A model generated the notes under the pieces. The model saw only the letters and a program-made list of their open reading frames with translations, was not told where the DNA came from and made no database searches. Source: Enterobacterales bacterium (GTDB taxonomy: Bacteria; Pseudomonadota; Gammaproteobacteria; Enterobacterales; Enterobacteriaceae). Taken from it: a DNA stretch of 64,000 nucleotides. A program made the position numbers and the translations under genes. Positions 39,786 through 50,738 of the stretch are shown piece by piece. The stretch spans positions 44,216-108,215 of the forward strand of contig JAATFO010000077.1 in the NCBI GenBank assembly GCA_015655145.1, written 5' to 3'. Within the stretch, counting starts at the first letter, position 1. The number at the start of each line of letters is the position of its first letter.

Positions 39786-40115
39786 ATGTTTGGTAAAGGT
39801 GGTTTGGGCAACCTGATGAAGCAGGCCCAACAGATGCAAGATAAAATGACTCAGGTACAGGAAGACCTCGCAGTGATGGAAGTCACCGGCGAGTCCGGTG
39901 CGGGTCTGGTGAAAGTGACGATCAATGGCGCACACAGCTGCCGCCGTGTGGAAGTTGATCCGAGCTTGCTGGCGGATGACAAAGATATGCTGGAAGACCT
40001 GGTCGCTGCCGCGTTTAATGACGCAACACGTCGTATCAATGAAGCACAGAAAGAAAAAATGGCGTCAGTTTCCGCCGGTATGCAATTACCGCCGGGCTTT
40101 AAGATGCCGTTCTGA
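39786..40115 (+). CDS. ybaB: Nucleoid-associated protein YbaB (EbfC family)
   Basis: 109 residues from ATG 39786 ([29 protein letters not shown]), which has GAGAGA upstream; E. coli 109. Small DNA-binding dimer of the YbaB/EbfC family. Its stop TGA overlaps the recR start by one base (TGATG), and it lies 53 bases after dnaX, so the three genes form one operon. Confidence 0.97.
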   Translation: MFGKGGLGNLMKQAQQMQDKMTQVQEDLAVMEVTGESGAGLVKVTINGAHSCRRVEVDPSLLADDKDMLEDLVAAAFNDATRRINEAQKEKMASVSAGMQLPPGFKMPF

Positions 40116-40720
40116 TGCAAACCAGCCCTCTCCTGGAAGCATTAATGGAGTCGCTGCGCTGTTTACCGGGTGTCGGGCCGAAATCAGCGCAGCGGATGGC
40201 GTTCCATCTGTTGCAACGTGATCGCAGCGGCGGTATGCGTTTGGCGCAGGCGTTAACGCGGGCGATGGCGGAAATTGGTCATTGTGCCGATTGCCATACC
40301 TTCACGGAACAAGAAATTTGTACCATTTGCGCCAATCCCCGGCGGAGCCAAAACGGGCAAATTTGTGTGGTTGAGAGCCCGGCTGACATCCATGCCATTG
40401 AGCAGACCGGGCAATTCGCCGGACGTTATTTTGTGCTGATGGGACATCTTTCCCCACTTGACGGTATTGGTCCGGGGGATATTGGGCTCGATCGTCTGGA
40501 GCAACGTCTGGAAAATGAAACCATTCAGGAAGTGATCCTCGCCACTAACCCAACGGTGGAAGGTGATGCCACCGCGAACTATATTGCGGAGCTTTGTCAT
40601 CAGTATGGCGTGGAGGCCAGCCGCATTGCGCACGGAGTTCCGGTGGGTGGTGAGTTGGAAATGGTTGACGGCACCACGTTATCTCACTCCCTGGTTGGAC
40701 GCCACAAGATTAAATTCTGA
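40115..40720 (+). CDS. recR: Recombination protein RecR
   Basis: 201 residues, the E. coli length. Acts with RecF and RecO in loading RecA at gaps. Order: helix-hairpin-helix near the N-terminus ([20 protein letters not shown]), zinc finger [16 protein letters not shown], then a TOPRIM domain ([26 protein letters not shown]) and the Walker-B-like [16 protein letters not shown]. Start ATG overlaps the ybaB stop. Confidence 0.98.
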   Translation: MQTSPLLEALMESLRCLPGVGPKSAQRMAFHLLQRDRSGGMRLAQALTRAMAEIGHCADCHTFTEQEICTICANPRRSQNGQICVVESPADIHAIEQTGQFAGRYFVLMGHLSPLDGIGPGDIGLDRLEQRLENETIQEVILATNPTVEGDATANYIAELCHQYGVEASRIAHGVPVGGELEMVDGTTLSHSLVGRHKIKF

Positions 40721-40749
40721 ATATTCACTGGCACAATTTGCTGTGCCAG

Positions 40750-40777
40750 CTTGAAAAGTTGTTTTCCATCCCCATCT
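40750..40777 (+). promoter_or_regulatory. Sigma-32 promoter of htpG
   Basis: CTTGAA (40750-40755), a 14-base spacer, then CCCCATCT (40770-40777): near-consensus sigma-32 elements about 40 bases before the htpG start. Confidence 0.88.
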
Positions 40778-40818
40778 CCTCCTCAACGTTCGTTAAACCT
40801 GCTTTAGTTGAGGTATCA

Positions 40819-42693
40819 ATGACCATGAAAGGACAAGAGACGCGTGGTTTCCAGTCAGAAGTGAAGCAGCTTCTTCATTTGATGATCCATTCTCTCTATT
40901 CAAACAAAGAAATTTTCCTGCGTGAACTGATTTCTAACGCCTCCGATGCGGCAGATAAGCTGCGTTTTCGTGCACTGTCTTCACCGGAATTGTACGAAGG
41001 CGAGGGTGAATTACGGGTGCGGGTTTCGGTAGATAAAGAAAAACGTACGCTGACATTAAGTGATAACGGCATTGGCATGCGTCGTGACGAAGTCATTGAC
41101 AACCTCGGGACGATTGCCAAATCAGGGACCAAAGCCTTCCTTGAGTCGCTGGGATCAGATCAGGCGAAAGACAGTCAGTTAATCGGCCAGTTTGGTGTCG
41201 GTTTTTATTCGGCGTTTATTGTTGCCGACAAGGTGTCAGTTCGCACCCGTGCTGCCGGTGTAAGCGCTGAAGAAGGCGTGTTTTGGGAATCTGCCGGCGA
41301 AGGCGAATACACCCTTGCGGATATCACCAAAGCGGACCGTGGTACCGAAATCACCCTGCATCTGCGTGAAGGCGAAGATGAGTTTCTTGATGCCTGGCGC
41401 GTGCGCAGCATCATCAGTAAATACTCCGATCATATCGCGCTACCGGTAGAGATTGAGTCCCGTGATGAAGAGAATGACACCACGTCCTGGGAGAAGATCA
41501 ACAAAGCACAGGCGTTGTGGACCCGCAATAAAGCGGAAATCAGCGACGATGAATACAAAGAATTCTATAAACATATTTCCCACGACTTTAGCGACCCGGT
41601 AGCCTGGAGCCATAACCGTGTGGAAGGTAAACAGGAGTATACCAGTCTCCTTTACCTGCCTACACAGGCGCCGTGGGATATGTGGAACCGCGATCATAAA
41701 CACGGGCTGAAGTTGTATGTTCAGCGGGTGTTTATTATGGACGATGCCGAGCAATTCATGCCGAACTACCTGCGTTTTGTTCGGGGCCTGATTGATTCCA
41801 GCGATTTACCGCTCAATGTATCGCGTGAGATTTTGCAAGATAGCCGTATCACCCAGAACCTGCGTGCAGCATTGACCAAACGTGTTTTGCAGATGCTGGA
41901 AAAACTGGAAAAAGATGATGCGGAAAAATATCAACAGTTCTGGCAGCAGTTCGGTTTGGTGCTGAAAGAAGGGCCGGCGGAAGACAGCGCCAATCAGCAA
42001 ACTATTGCCAGGTTACTGCGCTTCGCGTCAACCAGCAGCGAAGGCGCTGCGCAAACGGTGTCACTGGAAGACTATGTCAGTCGTATGGTTGAAGGCCAGG
42101 ATAAAATTTATTATATCACTGCCGACAGTTATGCCGCGGCGAAGAGTAGTCCACATCTTGAAGTGTTCCGTAAGAAAGGAATTGAAGTCCTGTTGTTGTC
42201 CGATCGTATCGATGAGTGGATGATGAGTTATCTCACCGAGTTTGATGGCAAATCCTTCCAGTCTGTCAGTAAAGCGGATGAATCACTGAGTCAACTGGCA
42301 GATGAAGATAGTGACGCGCAGAAAGAAGCCGAGAAAGCACTCGAACCCTTTGTTGAGCGTGTGAAAACCTTGTTAGGCGATCGGGTAAAAGAAGTGCGTT
42401 TGACTCATCGTCTGACGGATACCCCGGCGATTGTCACCACCGACGCCAACGAAATGAGCACCCAGATGGCAAAACTGTTTGCTGCCGCGGGTCAGGCGGC
42501 GCCAGAGGTGAAATACATCTTTGAAATCAACCCGGATCATGCTCTGGTTAAACGGGCGGTTGAGACGCAAGACGATACCCGCTTTGCCGAATGGATTGAA
42601 CTATTGCTGGATCAGGCCTTATTTGCTGAGCGCGGCACGCTGGACGATCCCAACCAGTTCATTCGTCGTATGAATCAGTTATTACTGGCATAA
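40819..42693 (+). CDS. htpG: Chaperone HtpG (Hsp90)
   Basis: Heat-inducible Hsp90 chaperone; 624 residues from ATG 40819 ([44 protein letters not shown]), which has GAGG five bases upstream; an ATG six bases later would match the E. coli N-terminus MKGQ. GHKL ATPase motifs: [18 protein letters not shown], and [16 protein letters not shown] (lid). Middle domain Arg in [11 protein letters not shown]. Single gene behind a sigma-32 promoter and with its own terminator. Confidence 0.98.
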   Translation: MTMKGQETRGFQSEVKQLLHLMIHSLYSNKEIFLRELISNASDAADKLRFRALSSPELYEGEGELRVRVSVDKEKRTLTLSDNGIGMRRDEVIDNLGTIAKSGTKAFLESLGSDQAKDSQLIGQFGVGFYSAFIVADKVSVRTRAAGVSAEEGVFWESAGEGEYTLADITKADRGTEITLHLREGEDEFLDAWRVRSIISKYSDHIALPVEIESRDEENDTTSWEKINKAQALWTRNKAEISDDEYKEFYKHISHDFSDPVAWSHNRVEGKQEYTSLLYLPTQAPWDMWNRDHKHGLKLYVQRVFIMDDAEQFMPNYLRFVRGLIDSSDLPLNVSREILQDSRITQNLRAALTKRVLQMLEKLEKDDAEKYQQFWQQFGLVLKEGPAEDSANQQTIARLLRFASTSSEGAAQTVSLEDYVSRMVEGQDKIYYITADSYAAAKSSPHLEVFRKKGIEVLLLSDRIDEWMMSYLTEFDGKSFQSVSKADESLSQLADEDSDAQKEAEKALEPFVERVKTLLGDRVKEVRLTHRLTDTPAIVTTDANEMSTQMAKLFAAAGQAAPEVKYIFEINPDHALVKRAVETQDDTRFAEWIELLLDQALFAERGTLDDPNQFIRRMNQLLLA

Positions 42694-42705
42694 TGCTGCA
42701 CGTTT

Positions 42706-42732
42706 ACGGGTGACATTGAGTCACCCGTTTTC
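42706..42732 (+). terminator. Rho-independent terminator of htpG
   Basis: Nine-base stem ACGGGTGAC / GTCACCCGT with loop ATTGA, then TTTCTT. Confidence 0.88.
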
Positions 42733-42779
42733 TTGTGGATAGCTGGCCATAGTGGTATGTTCTTGGCCTTCTCAGTTAG

Positions 42780-43454
<675 letters not shown>

Positions 43455-43464
43455 CTTCCTCTGT

Positions 43465-43486
43465 AGGGCCACTGGCTGGCCCTTTT
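43465..43486 (+). terminator. Rho-independent terminator of adk
   Basis: AGGGCCA / TGGCCCT stem with a CTGGC loop and a short T run, 11 bases after the adk stop. Confidence 0.8.
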
Positions 43487-43570
43487 GCAACAATAGGTTT
43501 CTCTCCTCTGTTTTTCTATTAAAATGATCCTCGTTTTCACCGATCGTCAGTTCCACTAGAAGGAATAGCA

Positions 43571-44530
43571 ATGAGGCAAGATAAACCTGGTGTATTGCTG
43601 GTCAACTTAGGCACACCAGACGAACCGACCGCTCCTGCCGTAAAGCGTTTTCTCAGGCAATTTCTCAGTGATCCACGTGTTGTTGATACGCCTCGTTGGT
43701 TATGGTGGCCCATTTTACATGGCGTCATTTTGCCCCTGCGTTCACCGCGTGTGGCGAAACTGTATACTTCAGTATGGATGCCAGAGGGATCGCCACTCAT
43801 GGTTTACAGCAAACGGCAGCGGGATGCGCTGGCGGCATGTGTGGATATGCCGGTAGCTCTGGGAATGAGTTACGGTGATCCTGGTTTACAGGGCGCCGTT
43901 GACAGCCTGATGCAACAGGGTGTGACGCGTCTGATTGTCTTGCCGCTTTATCCGCAGTTTTCTTGCTCCACAGTGGCGTCTGTCTGGGATGGTCTGGCGG
44001 CGATCTTCGCCGGCTATCGCTCGCTACCTGAAGTGCATTTCATTCGTGATTATGCCGAGCATCCGGCCTATATCGCGGCGTTGAAAGCATCGGTCGAACG
44101 TAGCTTTGCACAACATGGCAAACCTGACCTGTTGGTGATGTCTTTCCACGGCATTCCACAACGTTTCGTCAGAGAAGGCGACGATTACCCACAGCGCTGT
44201 CGTGATACCGCCGCCGCATTGACCACGGCACTCGGATTAAATTCGGGCGAGGTGATGATGACCTTCCAGTCACGCTTCGGACGCGAACCCTGGTTGACGC
44301 CTTACACTGATCAAACCTTACGTGGTTTGCCAGCGAAAGGCGTGAAACACATTCAGATTATGAGTCCGGGTTTTTCCGCAGATTGTCTGGAAACGCTGGA
44401 AGAAATCAACAAACAAAACCGTGAGTTCTTTCTTCATGCGGGCGGGCAACAGTTTGAATACATTCCTGCACTCAATGATGATGAAAGCCACATTACCATG
44501 ATGGTGCAATTGGTTAACGCGCAACGTTAA
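43571..44530 (+). CDS. hemH: Ferrochelatase
   Basis: Inserts ferrous iron into protoporphyrin IX, the last step of heme synthesis. 319 residues (E. coli 320). Markers: [14 protein letters not shown] at the N-terminus, [16 protein letters not shown], catalytic His in [14 protein letters not shown], and [32 protein letters not shown] with the conserved Glu. AAGGAA ribosome site. In E. coli aes and gsk follow; here ybaL is next and convergent. Confidence 0.98.
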   Translation: MRQDKPGVLLVNLGTPDEPTAPAVKRFLRQFLSDPRVVDTPRWLWWPILHGVILPLRSPRVAKLYTSVWMPEGSPLMVYSKRQRDALAACVDMPVALGMSYGDPGLQGAVDSLMQQGVTRLIVLPLYPQFSCSTVASVWDGLAAIFAGYRSLPEVHFIRDYAEHPAYIAALKASVERSFAQHGKPDLLVMSFHGIPQRFVREGDDYPQRCRDTAAALTTALGLNSGEVMMTFQSRFGREPWLTPYTDQTLRGLPAKGVKHIQIMSPGFSADCLETLEEINKQNREFFLHAGGQQFEYIPALNDDESHITMMVQLVNAQR

Positions 44531-44595
44531 TGGCAACCTGCGTGCGGGCTCTTCCGTCAAATGTGTTACCCGCCCATTGATGGCGGAAACCGTTA

Positions 44596-46284
44596 TCAAA
44601 TCAGGCAGCGATCCGCTTGCGGTTCGCTTTCTATCTTCTGTTTGAGCATCGCGAGCATGCTATGAGCAATCTCACGTTCGCCCATCACCACATGGTCGGC
44701 GCCATGTTCGAGAATATAAGCTACTTCATCGTCATAATGAGCGCGAGCAATGATGGTAATATCCGGGCGTTTCTGGCGGGCTGCGGTGACAATTTCACCG
44801 GCTTCGTAGCCGTTGGGTATCGTCAGGATAAGCCAGCGCGCGCAATCCAGCCGCGCCAGGTTCATGGTCTCAGCACGTGCTGCATTACCCAGAACCGCCT
44901 TGATACCTTGTTCGCGTAAGGCATCCACCCGGGGACGAGAATTTTCCACCACCACAATTGGAATATCCCCTTCGGTTAAGTTCATTCCCAGCAGGCTGCC
45001 GACGCGACCAAAACCGACAATCACGGCGTGATGACAAATATCTAGCGGGATCTGTTTTTCATCTTCGGCTACCTCTTCCATGGTTTGTTCTTCTATGGTT
45101 TCCGTTTTCTCCAGATAACGCGCCAGCAAGGTAAACAAAATGGGGTTGAGCATAATCGACAAAATTGCAGCGGCCAGAACTAAATTTCGCCCTTCAGGGC
45201 TCAGCAAACCAAGTGAAATACCCAGCCCGGCGAGAATAAAAGCGAATTCCCCGATCTGCGCCAGGCTGACAGAAATGGTCAATGCAGTACGCCGTGAATG
45301 GCCGAGTAACATGACTAATAACCAGGCGGCTAGCGATTTGCCGAACACAACAATCACCACTGATCCGAGCACCGCCAGAGGGTGTTGCAACAGGATCATC
45401 GGGTCAAAAAGCATCCCGACGGAGACAAAAAACAACACGGCAAAAGCATCACGGAGCGGTAACGTATCGTGAGCGGCACGATGGCTCAGTTCTGATTCAT
45501 TCAGCACCATGCCGGCGAAGAAGGCACCAAGGGCGAAAGAGACATCAAAGAATTTAACGGCACCAAATGCGATACCCAGCGCCAGCGCCAGTACGGAAAG
45601 TGTAAACAGTTCCCGTGAGCCGGTGGCGGCGCTTTTCGCCAGAATCCAGGGGACCACACGGCGCCCGACCACCATCATCAGCACCATAAAGGCCACCACT
45701 TTGCCAATGGTTAGCAGCAGGTCCCATGCCAGTAATGACATGCTGGCGTTATTTTGTTCCAGCATTCCGGCAATCGCGGGCAGTAATACCAGTGTCAGCA
45801 CCATCACCAGGTCTTCGACAATCAGCCAGCCGATAGCGATTTGTCCACGATGGCTGTCAATCAACTGGCGTTCTTCCAGCGCCCGCAGGAGCACCACGGT
45901 ACTGGCAGTAGAAAGGCAAAGTCCGAACACCAGTCCGGTCATCCATGGCCAACCTAACGCCCACGACAAACCCATGCCGAGCAGGGTGGCGACAATGATT
46001 TGTGCGATGGCCCCGGGAATGGCAATGCTTTTAACCGCCATCAGATCTTTGAGCGAAAAGTGCAGACCAACGCCGAACATCAGCAGAATGACGCCTAACT
46101 CAGCCAGTTCAGGCGCCAGATTGGTGTCCGCGACAAAACCAGGGGTGAACGGTCCGGCAAGCACTCCCGCCAATAAATAACCCACCAGTGGCGAAATACG
46201 CAGGCGATTAGCCAACATACCAAGGAGGAAGGCAAGAACAAGGCCTCCGACAATTGTCGTGATAAGCGGTGTGGTGTGATGCAT
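44596..46284 (-). CDS. ybaL: Putative cation:proton antiporter YbaL (CPA2/KefB-like)
   Basis: 562 residues (E. coli 558). N-terminal CPA2 antiporter domain with about 12 membrane segments (to about residue 390; e.g. PLVGYLLAGVLAGPFTPGFVAD and LGAFFAGMVLNESE), then a cytoplasmic RCK/TrkA-N domain (HHAVIVGFGRVGSLLGMNL .. GIKAVLGNAARAETMNLA) that binds nucleotide through G-x-G-x-x-G. Probably exchanges K+ or Na+ for protons; the true substrate is unproven. AGGAG upstream. Followed on the same strand (217 bases away) by nothing; fsr lies upstream. Confidence 0.95.
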   Translation of the reverse strand: MHHTTPLITTIVGGLVLAFLLGMLANRLRISPLVGYLLAGVLAGPFTPGFVADTNLAPELAELGVILLMFGVGLHFSLKDLMAVKSIAIPGAIAQIIVATLLGMGLSWALGWPWMTGLVFGLCLSTASTVVLLRALEERQLIDSHRGQIAIGWLIVEDLVMVLTLVLLPAIAGMLEQNNASMSLLAWDLLLTIGKVVAFMVLMMVVGRRVVPWILAKSAATGSRELFTLSVLALALGIAFGAVKFFDVSFALGAFFAGMVLNESELSHRAAHDTLPLRDAFAVLFFVSVGMLFDPMILLQHPLAVLGSVVIVVFGKSLAAWLLVMLLGHSRRTALTISVSLAQIGEFAFILAGLGISLGLLSPEGRNLVLAAAILSIMLNPILFTLLARYLEKTETIEEQTMEEVAEDEKQIPLDICHHAVIVGFGRVGSLLGMNLTEGDIPIVVVENSRPRVDALREQGIKAVLGNAARAETMNLARLDCARWLILTIPNGYEAGEIVTAARQKRPDITIIARAHYDDEVAYILEHGADHVVMGEREIAHSMLAMLKQKIESEPQADRCLI

Positions 46285-46501
46285 GCCGGTCTCCTGATGG
46301 ACAAATGTGCCTGACTACCGGTTATAAGTTTATGGTATATTGGCGATGAACGCTTGCCAATAAAAGGTATAATTGTTAAAAAAACACAAAAAATGATAAA
46401 AGAGGTTCAGAAGTAGTATTTTATCTACTTATGTCTCGATGCGTATGAGTATATCGTGGAATGTTACGGCACAGTTCACAATGAAATATGCCTGTTACAG
46501 G

Positions 46502-47707
46502 CTATCTTCCGCGGTTATCTGGCAGGAAAACAGTGAAAACACCAAGAAGTGGCAGATAAGCGCAGATTTGATAGACCATCTCGATACTGCTTCGGTCAGC
46601 CACCAGACCAAGTACGGCGGCGCCAAGGCCCCCCATACCAAAGGCAAAGCCAAAAAATAAGCCGGAAACCATACCGATACGCCCAGGCATCAGCTCCTGG
46701 GCATAAACCAGAATGGCGGAGAACGCGGAAGCGAGAATCAGGCCAATAAGAACACTGAGTATGCCGGTCCAGGCAAGCGATGCATGCGGCAATAGCAACG
46801 TAAACGGCGCGGCACCAAGAATGGATCCCCAGATAACATATTTCCGACCGATTTTATCGCCAAGCGGGCCGCCAATCACCGTTCCTGCGGCAACAGCAAA
46901 CAAAAATGCAAACAGATGCAGTTGCGCATTTTGTACCGACAGCGCAAATTTATGCATTAAATAAAAGGTATAATAGCTACTCAGGCTGGTGAGATAGAAG
47001 TATTTCGAGAAAATCAGTAGTAGCAGAATGGTGATTGCCATGGCCACTTTCTTCCGTGGTAATGGGCTTATTGCGACGTCCGATGTGTGTTTTTTCGCTA
47101 TCTGACGCTGATTTTGATACCAACGACTGATTTGTAACAGTACGACAATGGCCAGCAGGGCGGCAAGGGTAAACCATGCGACATTACCCTTGCCGTAAGG
47201 CGCAATAATCACCGCCGCCAGTAAAGGGCCGAGAGCGCTGCCCGCATTACCACCGACCTGAAACAGTGACTGTGCGAGCCCATGCCGTCCTCCGGAGGCC
47301 ATGCGTGCTACGCGTGATGACTCTGGATGGAATACCGAGGAGCCTGTCCCGACCAGTGCGGCGGCGAGCAACACCATACCAAAGCTTTGCGCCAGCGCCA
47401 GCAACACCAGGCCACAGAGGGTAAATCCCATACCGATCGGCAGTGACCACGGTTGTGGATGTTTATCGGTATAGTGGCCGATCACCGGCTGCAATAATGA
47501 TGCGGTTACCTGGAACGTCAGCGTGATCAGCCCGATTTGTACAAAACTGAGCGAAAATTCACTACGCAGTAATGGATAGATCGCCAGAATTAATGACTGA
47601 ATCATGTCATTCAGCAGATGAGCGAGGCTAATTGCACCCAGTACCCGGAACGCAGTACGTTGTTGTGGCACCGCCACAGACGGCAAAACAGTTTGAGGGT
47701 TTTCCAT
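46502..47707 (-). CDS. fsr: Fosmidomycin resistance protein Fsr (MFS efflux)
   Basis: 401 residues (E. coli 406). Major facilitator with 12 membrane segments; MFS motif GHYTDKHPQPWSL between segments 2 and 3. The N-terminus RVLGAISLAHLLNDMIQSLILAIYPLLRSEFSLSFVQIGLITLTFQ is characteristic of the Fsr subfamily. Export of fosmidomycin is the named phenotype in E. coli; the natural substrate is unknown. Divergent from ushA. Confidence 0.95.
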   Translation of the reverse strand: MENPQTVLPSVAVPQQRTAFRVLGAISLAHLLNDMIQSLILAIYPLLRSEFSLSFVQIGLITLTFQVTASLLQPVIGHYTDKHPQPWSLPIGMGFTLCGLVLLALAQSFGMVLLAAALVGTGSSVFHPESSRVARMASGGRHGLAQSLFQVGGNAGSALGPLLAAVIIAPYGKGNVAWFTLAALLAIVVLLQISRWYQNQRQIAKKHTSDVAISPLPRKKVAMAITILLLLIFSKYFYLTSLSSYYTFYLMHKFALSVQNAQLHLFAFLFAVAAGTVIGGPLGDKIGRKYVIWGSILGAAPFTLLLPHASLAWTGILSVLIGLILASAFSAILVYAQELMPGRIGMVSGLFFGFAFGMGGLGAAVLGLVADRSSIEMVYQICAYLPLLGVFTVFLPDNRGR

Positions 47708-47879
47708 TAAAAAACCTATTTTGAAATTGGCATCTATACGCTAAATAATTCGCATTGCGGCAAACGAAAGCATCCCGAGGGGCTTACAGCCATTAATTGA
47801 TTTGGGCAAGGGGCGCACAGGCAATAATGCGGAGGGTGACAAGTATATTGCGCAATGCGGACGACCCCTTACCTTGCTC

Positions 47880-47921
47880 AACTGTAACTGTAACTGTAAC
47901 TGTAACTGTAACTGTAACTGT
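47880..47921 (+). repeat. Seven perfect copies of the hexanucleotide AACTGT
   Basis: A 42-base perfect tandem repeat of AACTGT in the 357-base divergent gap between fsr (start 47707) and ushA (start 48065). It lies 143 bases before ushA and 172 before fsr. No gene is visible in the rest of the gap, and the repeat translates on the minus strand only as a meaningless Thr-Val run. Repeats of this kind can change copy number by slippage and so alter promoter spacing. Confidence 0.95.
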
Positions 47922-48064
47922 ATAAGTGAATGCCATTATCGGGAAGACCTGACTGACGACATAATCGATTAGAAGTGAAAGAAAATTGCAATAATTCATG
48001 TTTACTGCGGTGAACGACTTGATCACAATCGGGTTAAACACGATAACGGGCAAGGTGACACAGG

Positions 48065-49717
48065 ATGCACACACGAAACAAGAGATGTCTGGGGGCGTTA
48101 TTATTGGCATTGTCAGCGCTACCGTTGGCGGCGCAAGCATGGGAAAAGGACCGTACCTATAAGTTTACTGTGTTGCATACCAATGATCACCATGGCCGTT
48201 TCTGGCATAACGAACAGGGCGAATATGGCCTCGCGGCACAAAAAACACTGGTGGATCAGCTGCGCTATGATGTACAGGCACATGGCGGCGCGGTGCTGAT
48301 CCTCTCCGGTGGCGATATTAACACTGGGGTGCCTGAATCAGATTTACAGGATGCGGAACCGGATTTCCGCGGCATGAACCTGATTGGCTATGATGCCATG
48401 GCGATAGGCAACCATGAATTTGATCATCCGTTGTCAGTGTTGCGCCAGCAACAAAAGTGGGCAAAATTCCCGCTGCTTTCCGCTAACATTTATCAAAAAA
48501 GTACTGGAAAACGTTTATTTCAGCCATACGCTTTGTTTAATCGCATGGGGTTGAAGATTGCGGTCATTGGCTTAACCACCGACGACACGGCAAAAATAGG
48601 CAATCCGGAATATTTTACCGATATTGAATTCCGCCCACCGGCAACGGAAGCGCTGGCGGTAATTAAAAAATTACGAATGAAAGAGAAACCCGATGTGATT
48701 ATTGCCGCGACACATATGGGGCATTATGACAATGGTAACCATGGATCAAATGCTCCGGGGGATGTTGAAATGGCACGAGCATTGCCTGCCGGTTATCTTG
48801 CGATGATCATTGGCGGACACTCACAGAATCCATTATGTATGGCGCAGGATAATGTTAAGCAGGCTAATTATGTGCCAGGGACCCCATGTGTGCCGGATAA
48901 ACAAAATGGTACCTGGATTGTGCAGGCGCATGAATGGGGGAAATATGTTGGACGTGCTGATTTTTCCTTCCGTAATGGCGTATTAACGCTGGAACATTAC
49001 GAATTGATCCCGGTGAATCTGAAACACAAAGTAACAGATCGTGATGGCCAAACGCGCTGGTTGAATTACACCCCGGAAATCGCCCAGAATTCGGCCATGC
49101 TGAAGTTGCTGACACCCTTCCAGAAAAAAGGTGATGCCCAAATTAACCAGAAGATTGGCCAGGTGAATGGCCGTCTCGAAGGTGAGCGTAATCAAGTGCG
49201 TTTCGTACAAACCAACCTGGCCCATCTGATTCTTGCCGCACAGATGGCGCGTACCCAGGCTGATTTTGCGGTGATGAGCGGTGGTGGTATACGTGATTCT
49301 ATCGACGCCGGGGATATTACCTATAAAAATGTGCTGAAAGTACAACCATTCGGCAATACGTTGACCTATATCGATATGCCTGGATCTGAAGTAGAAAAAT
49401 ACCTGACGGTGGTGGCAAACATACATGTCGACTCAGGCGGGTATGCGCAATTCGCCAATGTCAGCCTGGTTGCAGACGGTGCACGTGTCAGTGAGGTTAA
49501 GATCAACGGTGAGGCGTTGCAGGCAGATAAAATCTATCGTATGGCAACATTCAGCTTTAATGCCCATGGTGGTGATGGCTATCCGCCGGTTAATACCTTA
49601 CCGGGGTTTGTCGATACTGGCTTTGTTGATGCGGAAGTGCTGAAGCAGTATATCCAGAAGCACTCGCCACTTGACGCGTCAGCCTATGCGCCGAAGGGCG
49701 AAATTGTGTATAAGTAA
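48065..49717 (+). CDS. ushA: Periplasmic UDP-sugar hydrolase / 5'-nucleotidase UshA
   Basis: 550 residues (E. coli 550). Signal peptide MHTRNKRCLGALLLALSALPLAAQA. Metallophosphatase domain: HTNDHHG (Asp41, His43), SGGDINTG, GNHEFDH, ATHMGHYD and GGHSQ supply the two-metal site. The C-terminal 5'-nucleotidase domain (from about 360) has the adenosine-stacking region and NFNAHGGDGYP-like FSFNAHGGDGYPPV. Degrades external UDP-glucose and nucleotides to salvageable nucleosides. Confidence 0.98.
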   Translation: MHTRNKRCLGALLLALSALPLAAQAWEKDRTYKFTVLHTNDHHGRFWHNEQGEYGLAAQKTLVDQLRYDVQAHGGAVLILSGGDINTGVPESDLQDAEPDFRGMNLIGYDAMAIGNHEFDHPLSVLRQQQKWAKFPLLSANIYQKSTGKRLFQPYALFNRMGLKIAVIGLTTDDTAKIGNPEYFTDIEFRPPATEALAVIKKLRMKEKPDVIIAATHMGHYDNGNHGSNAPGDVEMARALPAGYLAMIIGGHSQNPLCMAQDNVKQANYVPGTPCVPDKQNGTWIVQAHEWGKYVGRADFSFRNGVLTLEHYELIPVNLKHKVTDRDGQTRWLNYTPEIAQNSAMLKLLTPFQKKGDAQINQKIGQVNGRLEGERNQVRFVQTNLAHLILAAQMARTQADFAVMSGGGIRDSIDAGDITYKNVLKVQPFGNTLTYIDMPGSEVEKYLTVVANIHVDSGGYAQFANVSLVADGARVSEVKINGEALQADKIYRMATFSFNAHGGDGYPPVNTLPGFVDTGFVDAEVLKQYIQKHSPLDASAYAPKGEIVYK

Positions 49718-49851
49718 TGATAAAATAGGGTGTCTTTTGCCCGGTTAACTAATTCTGTGTCACTGTTAGCGTATTCTGTTTTTATGATGGTTGACAAAAC
49801 AGACTTAACAGAACAAAAAACGCGCAGCGATAAATCTGTCCGCAACAGGTT

Positions 49852-50024
49852 TTAACGTTGCGGACAGCAACGCCGGAAGCGATGGAACTCAGGTTCAGTC
49901 TTGATGCCTTTGGCCAGTTCTGTAGCAAGTGCCTGAAGTTTCTTCTCGTCCATAATTTGCCTGTCTCCGTTGTTCGGATAACGATATCAAAAACAGGCAA
50001 TTACACAATTTAATTTACAGTCTC
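49852..50024 (-). pseudogene. Remnant of an IS256-family element (transposase N-terminus and end)
   Basis: On the minus strand an ATG at 49953 starts MDEKKLQALATELAKGIKTE, the typical N-terminus of IS256-family transposases, but the frame ends at 49852 after 33 residues and the rest of the transposase is gone. Upstream (49954-50024) the sequence with GAGACTGTAAATT and AATTGTGTAATTGCC looks like the element end and leader. The remainder of the 393-base gap between ushA and the DinI-like gene holds no gene. Identification rests on a 20-residue match. Confidence 0.5.
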
Positions 50025-50110
50025 TCACGTTCTGTTGAGTTACATGAAAAAGTCATCGGGGCCTTCATTGAGAAATACATGTTCTACTCATTGGAGGCAC
50101 TACCCACCCT

Positions 50111-50350
50111 TCATTCATTCACCAGCCACATATCAGACTCAGTGAACATCTCTTCAATAACCCGCGCCATGATAGCTTTGTCACCTTTACTGGCATCGGT
50201 TTCAATGGCATTGCGTTGCATGGGTTTCACTTTCACTTCCGCATCAGGAAAAACATGGCAGATGCGCTTTTCCAGTTCAGCCTGGATAAGTTCCTGGGCA
50301 TTGCTTAGCCCGGCAACATTCCGTTTGTCATAAATAAGTTCAACGTACAT
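50111..50350 (-). CDS. DinI-family protein
   Basis: 79 residues: MYVELIYDKRNVAGLSNAQE, then LIQAELEKRICHVFPDAEVKVKPMQRNAIETDASKGDKAIMARVIEEMFTESDMWLVNE. The C-terminal acidic E-E-M-F-x-E-x-D-M-W helix is typical of DinI, which binds RecA filaments and modulates LexA, UmuD and phage repressor cleavage. It is closer to the DinI-like proteins found in prophages and Salmonella than to E. coli DinI. A near-perfect LexA box lies 17 bases upstream. Neighbour of a phage-type lysozyme. Confidence 0.88.
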   Translation of the reverse strand: MYVELIYDKRNVAGLSNAQELIQAELEKRICHVFPDAEVKVKPMQRNAIETDASKGDKAIMARVIEEMFTESDMWLVNE

Positions 50351-50738
50351 TTTTATCTCTTATTATTACTGTTTTAATATACAGTAATTTATGCGCTAAC
50401 AGCCGTCAAGGTATTCTGTCAATTACCGTTTTAACGGGTTATTTTTTTAACTTTTTATATTCATACGATGAAGTAAATTAACCTCAACGGAAGGTTATCA
50501 GCAGGAAATCCCCCCCGGATAATTATCGGTGATGTTGTTTGCCGCGAACGGCGAGATGTGATTGAAAACAAGCGAACGATTATCCCGTTTACCCTGTGAC
50601 TGTACTCGGGGAAAAAACTGAAAACAGCCCGGCCAACGAGAACTTTTAGCGCGATGAAACTAACATTATCTGAACGTTTCCTTGTCAGAAGCATCTGACT
50701 GGCATCAGGCCCTGCCATAAAATGGCATGGGGATCATC
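50351..50738. other. Intergenic region between divergent DinI-like gene and lysozyme gene
   Basis: 388 bases. Besides the LexA box at its left end, there is a weak CCGTT / AACGG hairpin followed by GTTATTTTTTT near 50424-50447 and no credible frame. No holin or antiholin frame precedes the lysozyme gene. Confidence 0.6.
50367..50386. promoter_or_regulatory. LexA (SOS) box upstream of the DinI-like gene
   Basis: TACTG, ten A/T bases, CAGTA: matches the full symmetric LexA consensus arms TACTGT...ACAGTA. Located 17 bases before the start codon, so it should overlap the promoter. Confidence 0.92.

Noticed and set aside
47880..47921. Possible CRISPR-like array
   Set aside because: The units are six bases and directly abutting, with no spacers; it is a simple tandem repeat.
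47793..48140. Minus-strand frame containing a long Thr-Val repeat
   Set aside because: The repeat is the translation of the AACTGT microsatellite, and the frame overlaps the start of ushA.
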